Origin: Nannocystis exedens
GTDB taxonomy: Bacteria; Myxococcota_A; Polyangia; Nannocystales; Nannocystaceae
Assembly (NCBI RefSeq): GCF_002343915.1
Contig: NZ_NETK01000001.1
Coordinates: 6,524,001-6,588,000 of the forward strand
Direction: 5' to 3'
Length of the DNA: 64,000 nt
Positions 1 through 7,836 of the stretch are shown here, one piece after another; positions within the stretch are counted from its first letter, which is position 1, and every line of letters starts with the position of its first letter. The position numbers and the translations under genes are program-made. The notes under the pieces are model-generated. The model had not been told where the DNA came from and searched no databases. It was given only the letters and a program-made list of their open reading frames with translations.

Positions 1-227
1 GCGACGGCATCGATGATCAGCTCGGACTTCGCCGTCCACCGGCGGTAGATGGTCGCCTTGCCCACCCCGGCCCGTGCGGCCACCAGGTCCATCGTCAAGC
101 CTGCGGCGCCCACTTCGGCGAGGACGTCGAGCGTGGCGTCGAGGAGCCTGGCATCGAGCGAAGCGTCTCTCTTGCGCCCTCGCTTCATCGCCCCGGCCTC
201 GTCCGGTTGCTCGGTCTTGTCGTGCAT
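1..227 (-). CDS. TetR-family transcriptional regulator, N-terminus only
   Basis: This gene reads leftward and leaves the window at base 1, so only about 75 N-terminal residues are visible. They form a TetR DNA-binding domain: a basic start (MKRGRKRDASLDARLLDATL), the helix-turn-helix with 'GLTMDLVAARAGVGKATIYRRW', and the usual 'KSELIIDAV' continuation. The family represses its own or neighbouring promoters and is released by a small ligand bound to the C-terminal domain, which is not seen. An ATG at 227 is chosen because a promoter-like element with nested dyads lies 75-125 bases upstream; an in-frame ATG at 188 is the alternative. The regulated genes are unknown. Confidence 0.85.
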   Translation of the reverse strand, partial: MHDKTEQPDEAGAMKRGRKRDASLDARLLDATLDVLAEVGAAGLTMDLVAARAGVGKATIYRRWTAKSELIIDAV

Positions 228-302
228 GTCTGTGCTCGCGAGCTGCGTGCGCCGTCAACGCTGGGTGAGGAACCCTTCCGCCGGTCGAGGCGCAGCAGGG
301 AA

Positions 303-352
303 GCGATACCGTTAAGTTTCGAAACCGTCAAGTTCCGAAACTCTGCGGTATC
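303..352 (-). promoter_or_regulatory. promoter with nested operator dyads for the left-hand TetR gene
   Basis: On the minus strand a TTGACG box (326-331) is followed after 17 bases by TATCGC (303-308), a plausible sigma-70 promoter facing the TetR gene at 227. Two copies of a TTNCGAAA-type half-repeat (316-325 and 332-341) overlap it, and an outer inverted pair CGATACCG (304-311) / CGGTATCG (345-352) encloses everything. Overlap of dyads with both promoter boxes is the usual arrangement for TetR autorepression. The assignment is from sequence pattern alone. Confidence 0.5.
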
Positions 353-374
353 GTTTTCCGGCGCTCCAGGCTTT

Positions 375-1049
375 TCAGCCGGGAATTGTTCGATCCGCAT
401 CCGCCGACCCCGGTCGATCGTCGGAGGTCGCGCGGGGCGGATCACCGCGCAGCCAGCGGGCCAGCATGCCGACCATCTCGTCGACGAGGGCGCCCGAGCA
501 GGTGTCGTCCGGGCGCTCGAGCACGGCGTGGTAGACGACGGACCGGCAGATCGTCGCCAGCATCCAGCCGGCCAGCTCGAGCCGCGGCGACTGGACGCCG
601 GAGGCGGCCAGGAACCCGGCCACGCCGGCCGTGCAGCGCTCGCCCGCGGTGACCGAGCGGCGGCCGCGGAGGCGCGGGACCTCCTCGGTGAAGACGCGCT
701 GCAGCGCCGGCGCGATCGTCTGCGCGGCCACGTAGGCCTCGACCAGCGCGCGCAGCGTCGACTCGAGGTCGCCCCCGCGCGGGCGCGCCAGCGCGGCCAT
801 CATCGCCGCGTCGGTGCGCTCGCCGTGCCGCCGCTCGAGCTCGACGACGATCGCCTCCTTGTTGGGGAAGAATTGATAGAGCGAGGCGATGTTGACCCCG
901 GCGCGCTCGGCGATCCGGTTGGTCGTGAGGCGGGCGTAGCCGTCGCGGACTAAAATGTAAGCTGCAGCTTGCAAAACGGCGTCGACCGTGGCCTGCGAGC
1001 GAGCTTGAACGGGGCGGCGACGGGGCTCGATGCGACGCTTGGGGGCCAC
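375..1049 (-). CDS. TetR/AcrR-family transcriptional regulator
   Basis: A full-length TetR-type repressor of about 224 residues. The N-terminal helix-turn-helix is clear: 'ARSQATVDAVLQAAAYIL', then 'YARLTTNRIAERAGVNIASL' and 'YQFFPNKEAIVVELERRHGE'. The remaining two thirds are the helical ligand-binding domain, with 'VFTEEVPRLRGRR' resembling TetR_C-type C-terminal domains. It is divergent from the atypical SDR gene starting at 1107, with less than 60 bases between them, so it probably controls that gene and itself. The reading frame extends to a TTG at 1070, but a GTG at 1049 puts the family start at a more normal distance from the first helix; the start is uncertain. Confidence 0.85.
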   Translation of the reverse strand: MAPKRRIEPRRRPVQARSQATVDAVLQAAAYILVRDGYARLTTNRIAERAGVNIASLYQFFPNKEAIVVELERRHGERTDAAMMAALARPRGGDLESTLRALVEAYVAAQTIAPALQRVFTEEVPRLRGRRSVTAGERCTAGVAGFLAASGVQSPRLELAGWMLATICRSVVYHAVLERPDDTCSGALVDEMVGMLARWLRGDPPRATSDDRPGSADADRTIPG

Positions 1050-1070
1050 GCAAGATGGTCGCGAACACAA

Positions 1071-1106
1071 GCTGACGACGCAAGTGTTCAGTTATATTTT
1101 GAATGA
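1071..1106. promoter_or_regulatory. short AT-rich divergent control region with dyad
   Basis: The gap between the TetR gene and the SDR gene is markedly AT-rich for this DNA and carries an imperfect dyad, TTCA at 1087-1090 and TGAA at 1100-1103, around TTATATT. A TATATT or, on the other strand, TATAAC could serve as a -10 box. The spacing to the SDR ATG at 1107 would leave almost no leader. This is a plausible TetR operator, inferred from position and symmetry only. Confidence 0.35.
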
Positions 1107-1997
1107 ATGGACGTGATGCACGACGAGCGGCCGCTCCGCGGCCTCAACTTCGTATTCAGCGGCGGGACCGCGGGCATCGGCCTGACGGCAGCGACGGCGC
1201 TGGCGCGCCGCGGGGCGGCCCTCTTGCTGCTCGGGCGGGACCGCGAGCGCGGAGAACGGGCGGTCGCCACGGTGCGTGCGGCGGGGGCGGCCGAGGCGGA
1301 GTTCCGCGCGGCCGACCTGACGACGATGGCGGGAGTGGGGCGAGCGATCGAGGCGATCGGCGCGTGGCGTCCGGCGCTGCACGGGCTGGTCCACACGGCG
1401 ATGACGGCGTCGATGCGGCGGGTCGACACGGCCGACGGGTTCGAGCGCGCGTTCGGGCTGCAGTACCTGGCCCGCTACGCGCTCAATCGCGGGCTGCTGA
1501 CGGCGCTGGCGCGCTCGGGCGACGGGCGGATCGTCCACGTGGGGGCGAAGGCGCCGGCGGGCCTGGTGCCCGACCTCGACGACCTGCAGTTCGAGCGCCG
1601 TCGCTGGTCGCTGCTGCCGGCGTTGATGTCGTCGCAGGTGCTGGGCTACCTGCACGTGCAAGCGGCGGCGCAGCGCTGGCGCGATCTACCGGTCACCACG
1701 AGCATCGCCTGCGTCGGCATGACCCGGACCGACACCGTGCGCGAGTGGCCGTGGTACATCCGCGGGCTCTACCGCCTGTTCGGCACGTCGACCGAGCGCT
1801 CGGCGGCCAACGTGGTCCGGCTGCTCACCGCGGCCGATGTCCGCGGCATGAACGGGGCGATCTTGTTCGACCCGGGGCGCTTCGAGGCGACGCCGCTGGC
1901 CCTCGACGACGCGCTGGCGCAGCGCACGTGGGAGCTGTCCGACCGGCTGGCGCGCTCGCGCGGGCTCGTGCTGCCGGAGGCGCCGGACCCGGGGTGA
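1107..1997 (+). CDS. atypical short-chain dehydrogenase/reductase (SDR) lacking the YxxxK pair
   Basis: A 296-residue Rossmann protein closest in look to retinol-dehydrogenase-like SDRs. The cofactor loop is present as 'SGGTAGIG' (residues 18-25), followed by 'LLLLGRDRERGERAV', which fits an NADP(H)-preferring site. The usual NNAG motif is replaced by 'LVHTAMTA', and where the catalytic Tyr and Lys belong the sequence reads 'ALMSSQVLGYLHV', so both are missing. The late 'CVGMTRTD' corresponds to the family's PG..xT loop. It may therefore bind a nucleotide without normal dehydrogenase activity, or use other residues. It is divergent from a TetR gene that probably regulates it. The stop codon runs directly into a dispersed palindromic repeat. 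Confidence 0.8.
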   Translation: MDVMHDERPLRGLNFVFSGGTAGIGLTAATALARRGAALLLLGRDRERGERAVATVRAAGAAEAEFRAADLTTMAGVGRAIEAIGAWRPALHGLVHTAMTASMRRVDTADGFERAFGLQYLARYALNRGLLTALARSGDGRIVHVGAKAPAGLVPDLDDLQFERRRWSLLPALMSSQVLGYLHVQAAAQRWRDLPVTTSIACVGMTRTDTVREWPWYIRGLYRLFGTSTERSAANVVRLLTAADVRGMNGAILFDPGRFEATPLALDDALAQRTWELSDRLARSRGLVLPEAPDPG

Positions 1998-2014
1998 CAT
2001 GTCCTCGGGGACAG
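1998..2014. repeat. dispersed CATGTCC/GGACAG palindromic repeat
   Basis: CATGTCC TCG GGGACAG begins one base after the first two bases of the SDR stop codon TGA. It is one copy of the short inverted repeat found throughout this window, here at a gene end. Confidence 0.6.
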
Positions 2015-2846
2015 CACCTCGCATGGCGTTCGCTACGACCGCGCCGCGCCGTCGCGGCATGGTTTCAGCGTCGAAGGTCGGCGGGTGGATCGGCCCGCGC
2101 GATCCGCTCGCGGGCGCAAGAAATCGCCATCGCGTTCCCGACCGCCGGCGGCGTTGCAGAACCCCGCGGCCCACGCCGTGGTCTCGGCCGCCCCGAGCGG
2201 AAGAAGCACCCGCAATGCCGAGGCGCCCTGGTGGCGCTACACGTTCTGACCCCACCGGCAGAGGAGCCACAGGATATAGACGAGCAAGTGGGAGATGGCC
2301 CGCTCGGGCGCTCTCGCCGAGCTCCGATCCGCAGGCGATCAGCGCGGTCGAACCTCGCCCGCACGCACTTCGGCTCGTCGATAAGCGCGAGCCGCAGGCG
2401 AGAACCTCGGCTGCTCGTTCCTCGCGCAGAGCCATACGACCGAGGCCCTGGAGACGTTCAGGATCGACGTCGCGCTCCATGGACCGAGCGACGACGCCGA
2501 CCACAGCCAGAGGCGCTAAAGAAAACCGGCAGGATCGACGAGGCCGTGGCGATGTCCTGCACGTCGCTGTGACTCAATTCCGGCAACACCGACCCGGCAG
2601 AGGCATCGACCGGTCCGATCCAACCGCTCTGTCCTCGACCGCGGGCTCCGGCCCCGCTACCCTCGCCGGGTGGAGCTGCACGTCTCTGCTCGACCCGCGC
2701 CCGACCGTTCCGACCGCGCGCCGCCGCCCTGCTCGTGATCGACATGCAGGGCGACTCCCGAGCCTCCGATCGACCGGAGCCCGCGGCCCCTTGTCGTCAC
2801 GAGCACCGCGGCGCTCGCCCGAGGAACCATGAGCACCCCGCGTGGT
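2015..2846. other. gene-free stretch, possible decayed sequence
   Basis: No convincing gene is seen in about 830 bases. Open frames here are arginine-rich shadows. A tiny in-frame run near 2721-2760 reads 'ALLVIDMQGDS', like the start of an isochorismatase-type hydrolase, but nothing family-like follows, so it may be a relic or chance. The stretch lies between the end of the SDR gene and the convergent carbonic anhydrase gene. Confidence 0.5.
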
Positions 2847-3518
2847 TCACGACACGAGCCGCTTCGTCCCCCGCGCGGGCGGTCGGACGAGCCCGCGCGT
2901 CGTCCCGAGCGGCTCGAACTGCTCGCGGGCGGGGTCGTACGCAAACACGGCGCCCGCGTCGATCTGATAGATCCACGCGTGCAGGTGCAGCTCGCCGCGA
3001 GCGAGCGCGGCCGCGACGGACGGGTGGGTCCGCAGGTGCTCGAGCTGGACCAACACGTTCTCCTGGACGGCGGCTTCGAGCAGCTCCTCCGGCCGCTTCA
3101 GCTCCGGATAGCTCGTCGCCAGGATCCGGCGGGTCGCCTCGGCGTGTTCCAGCCACTTCGCCACGGCGGGCAGGCCGCTGCAGCCGTGGGGGTCGACGAG
3201 CGCTTTCATGGCACCGCAATCCGAGTGGCCACATACGATGAGGTCGCGGACCTTGAGCACCGCGACCGCGTATTCGATGGTCGCCGCCTCGCCGCCGTGC
3301 ACGGCGCCGTACGGCGGGACGATGTTGCCGGCGTTGCGGGCGATGAACAGCTCGCCGGGCGCCGTCTGGGTCAGCAAGTTGGGATCGATGCGGGAGTCCG
3401 AGCAGGTGATGAACAGCGCCTCGGGCGACTGGCCGGTCGCCAGGCGCGCGAAGAACTCCTGGTAGGGACGAAAGATTCGATCCTGGAAGTGATGGATCCC
3501 TTCGACGAGCTTCTGCAT
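2847..3518 (-). CDS. beta-class carbonic anhydrase
   Basis: A 223-residue enzyme that interconverts CO2 and bicarbonate, cytoplasmic by its lack of a signal peptide. The zinc site is complete: 'CSDSRIDP' supplies the first Cys and the Asp/Arg pair and 'GHSDCGAMKAL' the His and second Cys. 'GELFIARNAGNIVPP' and the C-terminal 'GAVFAYDPARE' are also typical of the family. The ATG at 3518 has an ideal GGAGG ribosome site six to seven bases upstream and overlaps the stop codon of the upstream DUF1275 gene by one base (TGATG), so the two are translationally coupled. Family and reaction are secure; the link to the membrane protein is contextual. Confidence 0.95.
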   Translation of the reverse strand: MQKLVEGIHHFQDRIFRPYQEFFARLATGQSPEALFITCSDSRIDPNLLTQTAPGELFIARNAGNIVPPYGAVHGGEAATIEYAVAVLKVRDLIVCGHSDCGAMKALVDPHGCSGLPAVAKWLEHAEATRRILATSYPELKRPEELLEAAVQENVLVQLEHLRTHPSVAAALARGELHLHAWIYQIDAGAVFAYDPAREQFEPLGTTRGLVRPPARGTKRLVS

Positions 3519-4252
3519 CACACACCTCCGTGACGAGCGGGGCGCGCCCGCAGGAAACTGAGCCAGGTAGCGAGCAGGGTCATGACGGCGGGCACGACCA
3601 AGACGAGGTACTCGAAGCGTGGGGCGAGCTGGACCGCTGCGGCCGCGCCGCTGGCGAACGTGGCGATCTTGCCCGCCCGCAGCAGCGCGTGTTGCCGGGC
3701 GGTCTCGCGCGCCTTGCCCTCGACGAAGAAGAGCTCGGCGAGGTGGATGCCGAGGTCGGTCGCGGGGCCCGTCAGGTGGGTCGTTCGCACCAGGAGGCCC
3801 GTGCTCGTCGCCACCGCGCCGTTCTGTAGCCCCATGGCGAAGCTGAGCAGCGATAGGAACACGAAGTCGCTGGTCTGATCGATCTCGCCGCCGAAGGCGC
3901 CGAACCAGCCCGCGTCGCCGGCCGCGGCGATCGCGAAGTCGGCGACCGCGACGCCGATCAACGGCAGCGAATACAGCGGACGCCGCCCGCGGTGCGCTCG
4001 CCCATTGATCACAAGGCCCGAAGTCATCGCGCCGACGAGGAAGCAGACGAGCACGAGGACCAGATCGAGGGCGAGCCACAGGCTGTTCCACTCCATGCCG
4101 ATCCGCGTGACCGTGCCGGTGACGTGCGTGACGTAGCGACCGCACGCGAGCGCGGCGGTGGCGTTCACGCAGCCGGCCGCGAAGGCCAGCATCAGCCAGC
4201 TCGGGACGTGGCGCAGGCTGAACACGGAGTCGGGGGGATGAAGCGCCAGCAT
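3518..4252 (-). CDS. DUF1275 (YoaK-type) membrane protein
   Basis: A 244-residue protein with about six hydrophobic segments, matching the DUF1275/YoaK family of unknown transport function. Typical features are 'AFAAGCVNATAALACGRYV' followed by 'THVTGTVTRIG', the Gly-rich 'FAMGLQNGAV' segment and 'VRTTHLTGPATDLG', which together are hallmarks of the family. Its stop codon overlaps the start of the carbonic anhydrase gene, so it is the first gene of a two-gene operon. That pairing hints at bicarbonate or anion handling, but this is inference. The start at 4252 gives a short cytoplasmic lead before the first membrane span. Confidence 0.85.
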   Translation of the reverse strand: MLALHPPDSVFSLRHVPSWLMLAFAAGCVNATAALACGRYVTHVTGTVTRIGMEWNSLWLALDLVLVLVCFLVGAMTSGLVINGRAHRGRRPLYSLPLIGVAVADFAIAAAGDAGWFGAFGGEIDQTSDFVFLSLLSFAMGLQNGAVATSTGLLVRTTHLTGPATDLGIHLAELFFVEGKARETARQHALLRAGKIATFASGAAAAVQLAPRFEYLVLVVPAVMTLLATWLSFLRARPARHGGV

Positions 4253-4493
4253 CGCGGCAGATCTCCCGGCGAATGACGAGGGGGCGGACCAAAAAATTTG
4301 GCCGCTGGCGCAGCACGGGCGCCGGCCCGTCGCGCTCGGCGACGGCTCGCGCTACTTTGATCCCGGCGGTCGCGGGGGCAAGTCCTTCCACCCGCGCTTT
4401 GCACTCCCGACATTGTCGAGCTCGCCGGTGCCGACGGCGGCCGGCGTATTGATGAGACAGGCACCAGGCTCAGCGTGTCGGGCGGATCTCGCG

Positions 4494-4658
4494 GCAGCCA
4501 GGATCGGCGGCGGCTCCGCGATCGACGGCCGCACGTCGCGGCACGAAGGCTATCTGCTCAGCCAACGCCTCCGGAAGCGAATCGAGGGAGTTTCCGGCTG
4601 GGAGAAGACGGTCGCCGAGTTCCCGGATCGTGACCGGGCGATGGACCGCCGTCCTTGA
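4494..4658 (+). pseudogene. remnant of an IS5-type transposase C-terminus
   Basis: A short plus-strand frame carries 'GGGSAIDGRTSRHEGYLLSQ' and then 'RLRKRIEGVSGWEKTVAEF'. This closely follows the conserved C-terminal block of IS5-group DDE transposases (the usual form is RSAIDGRTTRHPGY, then SQR.RKRIEE.FGW.K). The Glu of the DDE triad, normally in the RKRIEE run, sits where 'RIEG' is found. Nothing upstream extends the transposase and no terminal inverted repeats were found, so this is a decayed fragment. It marks a past insertion in the gap between the DUF1275 gene and the envelope operon; the rest of 4253-4684 shows nothing. Confidence 0.7.
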
Positions 4659-4684
4659 GCTACGGCAGCGGTGCAGGCTGGGAG

Positions 4685-5299
4685 TCAGTACCAGGCGAAG
4701 CGGAGCCCCACGTACGGCGTGTGCCGCAGGCCGTCGCCGGGGACGGCGCGGATGTCGTAGAGGAGGGCGACGCCGAGGGCCGCGCTGGCGTTGAGCCAGA
4801 ACTCGTAGCCGAGGCCGGCGACGCCGCCGGCGCCCATGCGGACGCGGCGGCCGTCGCCCTGGGGGACGCCGGCGATGCCGAGGCCGGTGCGGATGAAGAA
4901 GCCGCGGACGATGAAGATGTTGGCCTCGACGTCGCCGCCGAAGAACACCTTGGGCCCGAAGCGGCTCGACATGTACGTGCCGAGGTAGAGGTTGGCGCCG
5001 AGCGTGAGGCGCTTGCCGACGCCGCCGCCGAGGGCCAGCTCGATGCGGCCGCCGGGGATGAAGGCGGTCGCCTCGTTGAAAGTGCGGGCGAACAGCGGGC
5101 TGTCGAAGTAGGTGGCGCCGAAGCCGATGCCGGGGCCGATGTAGAAGCCGCGGCGGTCCTGGGGGCCCTCGATCTCGATGCCGCGACGGCCGAGCACGCT
5201 GGCCTCGGCGACCGGCGCGAAGCTGCAGATCCCGAGGTACGTGCCGACGACCATGAGGAAGGAGTGCAGGGCGCGGAGACGAAGGCGACGACGCATCAT
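4685..5299 (-). CDS. small outer-membrane beta-barrel-like protein
   Basis: A 204-residue exported protein. A basic start and hydrophobic stretch (MMRRRLRLRALHSFLMVVGT) ending near 'APVAEAS' form a signal peptide. The mature part alternates hydrophobic and polar residues with many Gly and aromatic residues ('GFYIGPGIGFGATYFDSPLF', 'GANLYLGTYMSSRFG') and ends in 'YVGLRFAWY', the terminal aromatic residue typical of outer-membrane barrels recognised by BamA. No specific family was recognised. It is the last gene of a run with the COG3014-like and LpoB-like lipoproteins, 69 bases after the former, which suggests an envelope function. Confidence 0.75.
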   Translation of the reverse strand: MMRRRLRLRALHSFLMVVGTYLGICSFAPVAEASVLGRRGIEIEGPQDRRGFYIGPGIGFGATYFDSPLFARTFNEATAFIPGGRIELALGGGVGKRLTLGANLYLGTYMSSRFGPKVFFGGDVEANIFIVRGFFIRTGLGIAGVPQGDGRRVRMGAGGVAGLGYEFWLNASAALGVALLYDIRAVPGDGLRHTPYVGLRFAWY

Positions 5300-5368
5300 G
5301 GGGCACCTCGAAGGGGGAGCGGAGGAGAGACGAAGCGCGAGGCGGGTGACGATCAGCGTAAGCGAGGG

Positions 5369-6760
5369 TCAGCGCAGGGTGGTGACGTCGAGCACAACAT
5401 AGCCGCCGGCGGCGACGTCGACCGAGTAGTTGCGGGTCTCGCTGCCCCCGCGGCCGGACGCGACCACGGTGACGGCGTGGGGGCCCGGCTGGACGGGGAC
5501 GCGCGCGACCAGGACGAGGCCCGGGAGCAGGGTCCAGGAGCGGGTGTCCGGCCGGTCGGCCGCGAGGAGGGCGCCCTCGGCCGCGAGCGCGGCGAACAGG
5601 CCGATGATCGCGCCGCCCTTCTCGGAGGTGTTGCCGGCCGCGCGCGCGGCCTCGGCCACCGCGGCGCGGACGATGAGGCGCGAGATCGCGGCGCCGATGA
5701 TCTTCGGCTTCATCTGCTCGTACTCGTCGATCACCTCGGTCTGGATGTCGCTGGCGATCTCGAGCCCGACCGGCTGGCCGTCGACGCGCAGCTCGGCGGT
5801 CTCGAACGCGCTGCCCGACGGCACCAGCTCGGGGTAAACGACCATCTTGAGCGCGCTGCGCTCGAGCACGCGGCTGTCGCCGGTGATGTAGGCGTGGGCC
5901 AGGCCGACGGCGGCGCCGATCGGCATGTGCCGCGCCTCCTTCAGCGGGACCCGGCCGACGCTGACGACCACGACGACCTCGCTCGGCGCAGGGCCTGCCT
6001 CATAGGACATGCCCCCCAGGACAGCATCGATGCGCGGCGAGCGGTAGCCGGCCAGCGCCGACAGCCGCTGCACCGGGCCGACCAGGCTGGCGAACGGGCG
6101 CGCCTGCAGGGCCTCGTCGTAGTAGCGCATCGCCGACTCGTACTCGCCGAGGCGCTCGAACACGAAGCCGGCCAGCCAGCTGCCGAACGCGCCGTGCGGG
6201 TAGACGACGCCCTCGCCGCCCTCGGCGCGCGGGCGGCCCCGCTGGTCGTAGTCGGTGAGGTACTCGTGCATCACGGTGAAGCGCTTGGCCTCGACGCGCG
6301 CGCCCGAGAGGTCGCCCTGCAGGAGGTAGTTGAGGAGGTTGTAGGCGTTGAGGACCAGCTTCTCCGACGGCGGGGCCTTGTACTTGGTGGCGCTGTCGGA
6401 AAACACGTACTTGCCGAGCTGGCCGGCGCCGTCGCGGGCGATGTCGAGGAGCTCGAGCTGCTTCTCGGCGACCGAGAGGTCGCGGGCGCTGAGCTTGTAG
6501 GCGCCGCTGGCGTGGAGGATCATGCCGCGCTCGAGCAGGGCGAGCGCGGTGTCCTTCTTCCACTTGGTCGGCATGTCCTTGCTGCTGCGGGTGCCGAGCA
6601 GCTTGTTGACCTGCTTCTCCGCGCCGGGCAGGTCGCCCCGCTGGGCCGCGCCGCGGGCCTCGCGGGTGCGGTCCGAGTAGGTCGCACAACCTGTCGCAAG
6701 GACCAGGCCGAGCGAGAGCGCGGCGAAGCCGGCTCGCGGGCGCGCGGACGGGGCGAGCAT
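5369..6760 (-). CDS. COG3014-like lipoprotein with TPR-like N-terminal half
   Basis: A 463-residue predicted lipoprotein: 'ALSLGLVLATGCATYSDRTR' gives a signal peptide with the lipobox Cys. The following region has repeated helical pairs of TPR type ('AQRGDLPGAEKQVNKLL', 'FERLGEYESAMRYYDEAL') and then 'DGQPVGLEIASDIQTEVIDE', which fits the COG3014 family. Members of that family are commonly encoded next to LpoB-type lipoproteins, exactly the arrangement here: the LpoB-like gene ends seven bases before this start. A role alongside penicillin-binding-protein activation or another periplasmic process is likely but unproven. Bases 6005-6024 are an in-frame copy of the dispersed palindromic repeat. 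Confidence 0.75.
   Translation of the reverse strand: MLAPSARPRAGFAALSLGLVLATGCATYSDRTREARGAAQRGDLPGAEKQVNKLLGTRSSKDMPTKWKKDTALALLERGMILHASGAYKLSARDLSVAEKQLELLDIARDGAGQLGKYVFSDSATKYKAPPSEKLVLNAYNLLNYLLQGDLSGARVEAKRFTVMHEYLTDYDQRGRPRAEGGEGVVYPHGAFGSWLAGFVFERLGEYESAMRYYDEALQARPFASLVGPVQRLSALAGYRSPRIDAVLGGMSYEAGPAPSEVVVVVSVGRVPLKEARHMPIGAAVGLAHAYITGDSRVLERSALKMVVYPELVPSGSAFETAELRVDGQPVGLEIASDIQTEVIDEYEQMKPKIIGAAISRLIVRAAVAEAARAAGNTSEKGGAIIGLFAALAAEGALLAADRPDTRSWTLLPGLVLVARVPVQPGPHAVTVVASGRGGSETRNYSVDVAAGGYVVLDVTTLR
6005..6024. repeat. dispersed palindromic repeat inside a coding sequence
   Basis: GGACATG CCCCCCA GGACAGC lies within the COG3014-like gene and is translated in frame. It is a less symmetric copy of the repeat family. 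Confidence 0.45.
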
Positions 6761-6767
6761 GGGCCCT

Positions 6768-7391
6768 CTAGCGGACGATCGCCTTGCTGCGCTCGGCCTT
6801 GTACTGGAAGCGCACCAGGCTGGTCTCGACCTCGATCACCTGGATGAACAGGGTGTACTGGACCCGGCGCTCCTTGTTGAGGAACTCGTCGACGCTGCCG
6901 ACCTTGCCGGTGAAGAAGTACTTGGCGCCGATCTGGCGCGAGATCTCGGCCGCGAAGTTGGGGTCGTAGACCGAGCGGTTCTGCTGCACCGCGGCCTCGC
7001 TCGCCATCTCGGCCTGCCGCTCGCGGCTGACCACCTGCACCACGCCGCTGTTGACGAGCTCGGTCTCGAGGTCGCCGAGCAGCGTGTTGAGCTGGTCGTC
7101 GATGTGCTCCGAGGTCTCGTTCTTGAACGGCCAGATCGCCACCACCACCGGGGCCGGGAAGCTCGACACCTGGGCCCAGAACGGCGAGGCGTGCAGCTTC
7201 TCGAGCGAGACCTGCAGCAGGTCTTGCAGGTCCTTGCGGTCGAGCGTGGTGCTCATCGCGCCCTGGTCGAGGTTGGGGTTCTCGGTGCCGGGCCCGCCGC
7301 GCACCGCCTTCGGCTTGCAGCCGAGGTTGGCGCCGAGGCCGGAGGTGAGCGCGACGCCGAGGGCGAGGAGCTGGAGTGGACGTGCAGGCAT
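6768..7391 (-). CDS. LpoB-like (CsgG-fold) penicillin-binding-protein activator lipoprotein
   Basis: A 207-residue exported protein. The ATG at 7391 begins 'MPARPLQLLALGVALTSGLG', a signal peptide ending at 'ANLGCKPK'; the lipobox is imperfect because Leu sits at -2. The mature part carries the LpoB/CsgG-type fold: 'PVVVAIWPFKNETSEHIDDQ', 'LLGDLETELVNSGVVQVVSR', then 'SRQIGAKYFFTGKVGSVDEF'. In Proteobacteria LpoB-type proteins reach through the periplasm to stimulate a bifunctional penicillin-binding protein. The frame extends upstream to 7451, but the signal peptide shows 7391 is the start. It heads an operon with the COG3014-like lipoprotein and the small barrel protein. Confidence 0.8.
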   Translation of the reverse strand: MPARPLQLLALGVALTSGLGANLGCKPKAVRGGPGTENPNLDQGAMSTTLDRKDLQDLLQVSLEKLHASPFWAQVSSFPAPVVVAIWPFKNETSEHIDDQLNTLLGDLETELVNSGVVQVVSRERQAEMASEAAVQQNRSVYDPNFAAEISRQIGAKYFFTGKVGSVDEFLNKERRVQYTLFIQVIEVETSLVRFQYKAERSKAIVR

Positions 7392-7487
7392 GGCTGAAGC
7401 GGTTTGGTTGACGGGAGCCGCGCCTTGAGACCCGCGGCCCCGCGGGGACATTCAGGATCGTGCAGGGAATGAGCGACGACCCGACGC

Positions 7488-7799
7488 TCAAAAGATTAAG
7501 AGGACGGCGGGGAGGCTGTACAGCCGGGCGTACACCTCCTCGACCTCCTCGACCTGCTCGGCGTGCAGCGTGAGCGTGAGGCAGAGGCGGTCGCCCGAGC
7601 GCGTCCGTCGTTCGCTCACGACCAGCCGCGCGGGCCCGACCACGCCGTGCGCGAGGTCGACCGCGGCAACCCGGAACTCGTCGTCCGCCGGGCCGAAGGC
7701 CTTGATCGTGTACTCCCCGGGGAAGTTGTGGGCGGCGAGGATCGCCTCGCGCGCGGGGGCCCGGCGCGTCTCGTCGGGCCGGTGGGTAGATCCGGACAT
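7488..7799 (-). CDS. DUF493 (YbeD-type) family protein
   Basis: A 103-residue cytoplasmic protein. 'NFPGEYTIKAFGPADDEF' matches the DUF493 opening (FPCdfpIKviG), followed by a beta strand and 'ERRTRSGDRLCLTLTLHAE' and a final helix 'QVEEVEEVYARLYSLPAVLL'. The family has an ACT-like ferredoxin fold; E. coli YbeD precedes lipB, but no lipoate gene is visible here. The ATG at 7799 is used; an upstream extension to 7835 adds only residues that fit no family. It lies 37 bases after the fused sigma-factor gene on the same strand. Function unknown. Confidence 0.75.
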   Translation of the reverse strand: MSGSTHRPDETRRAPAREAILAAHNFPGEYTIKAFGPADDEFRVAAVDLAHGVVGPARLVVSERRTRSGDRLCLTLTLHAEQVEEVEEVYARLYSLPAVLLIF

Positions 7800-7836
7800 G
7801 GGGCCGTGGTTAGCACGCCACGGCGCGCGCGGCACC

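Noticed and set aside
2181..2200. About 20 identical bases (ggtctcggccgccccgagcg) also near 63025
   Set aside because: Shared short GC-rich string with partial self-complementarity; too short and only two copies seen, so chance is likely.
2721..2760. 'ALLVIDMQGDS' as an isochorismatase-type hydrolase
   Set aside because: Only about 11 residues match; no start, no further domain. Possibly a relic, possibly chance.
1999..2832. Long plus-strand frame after the SDR gene
   Set aside because: Arg/Pro/Ser-rich, no family-like segment, starts inside a palindromic repeat. Its frame is open because of base composition.
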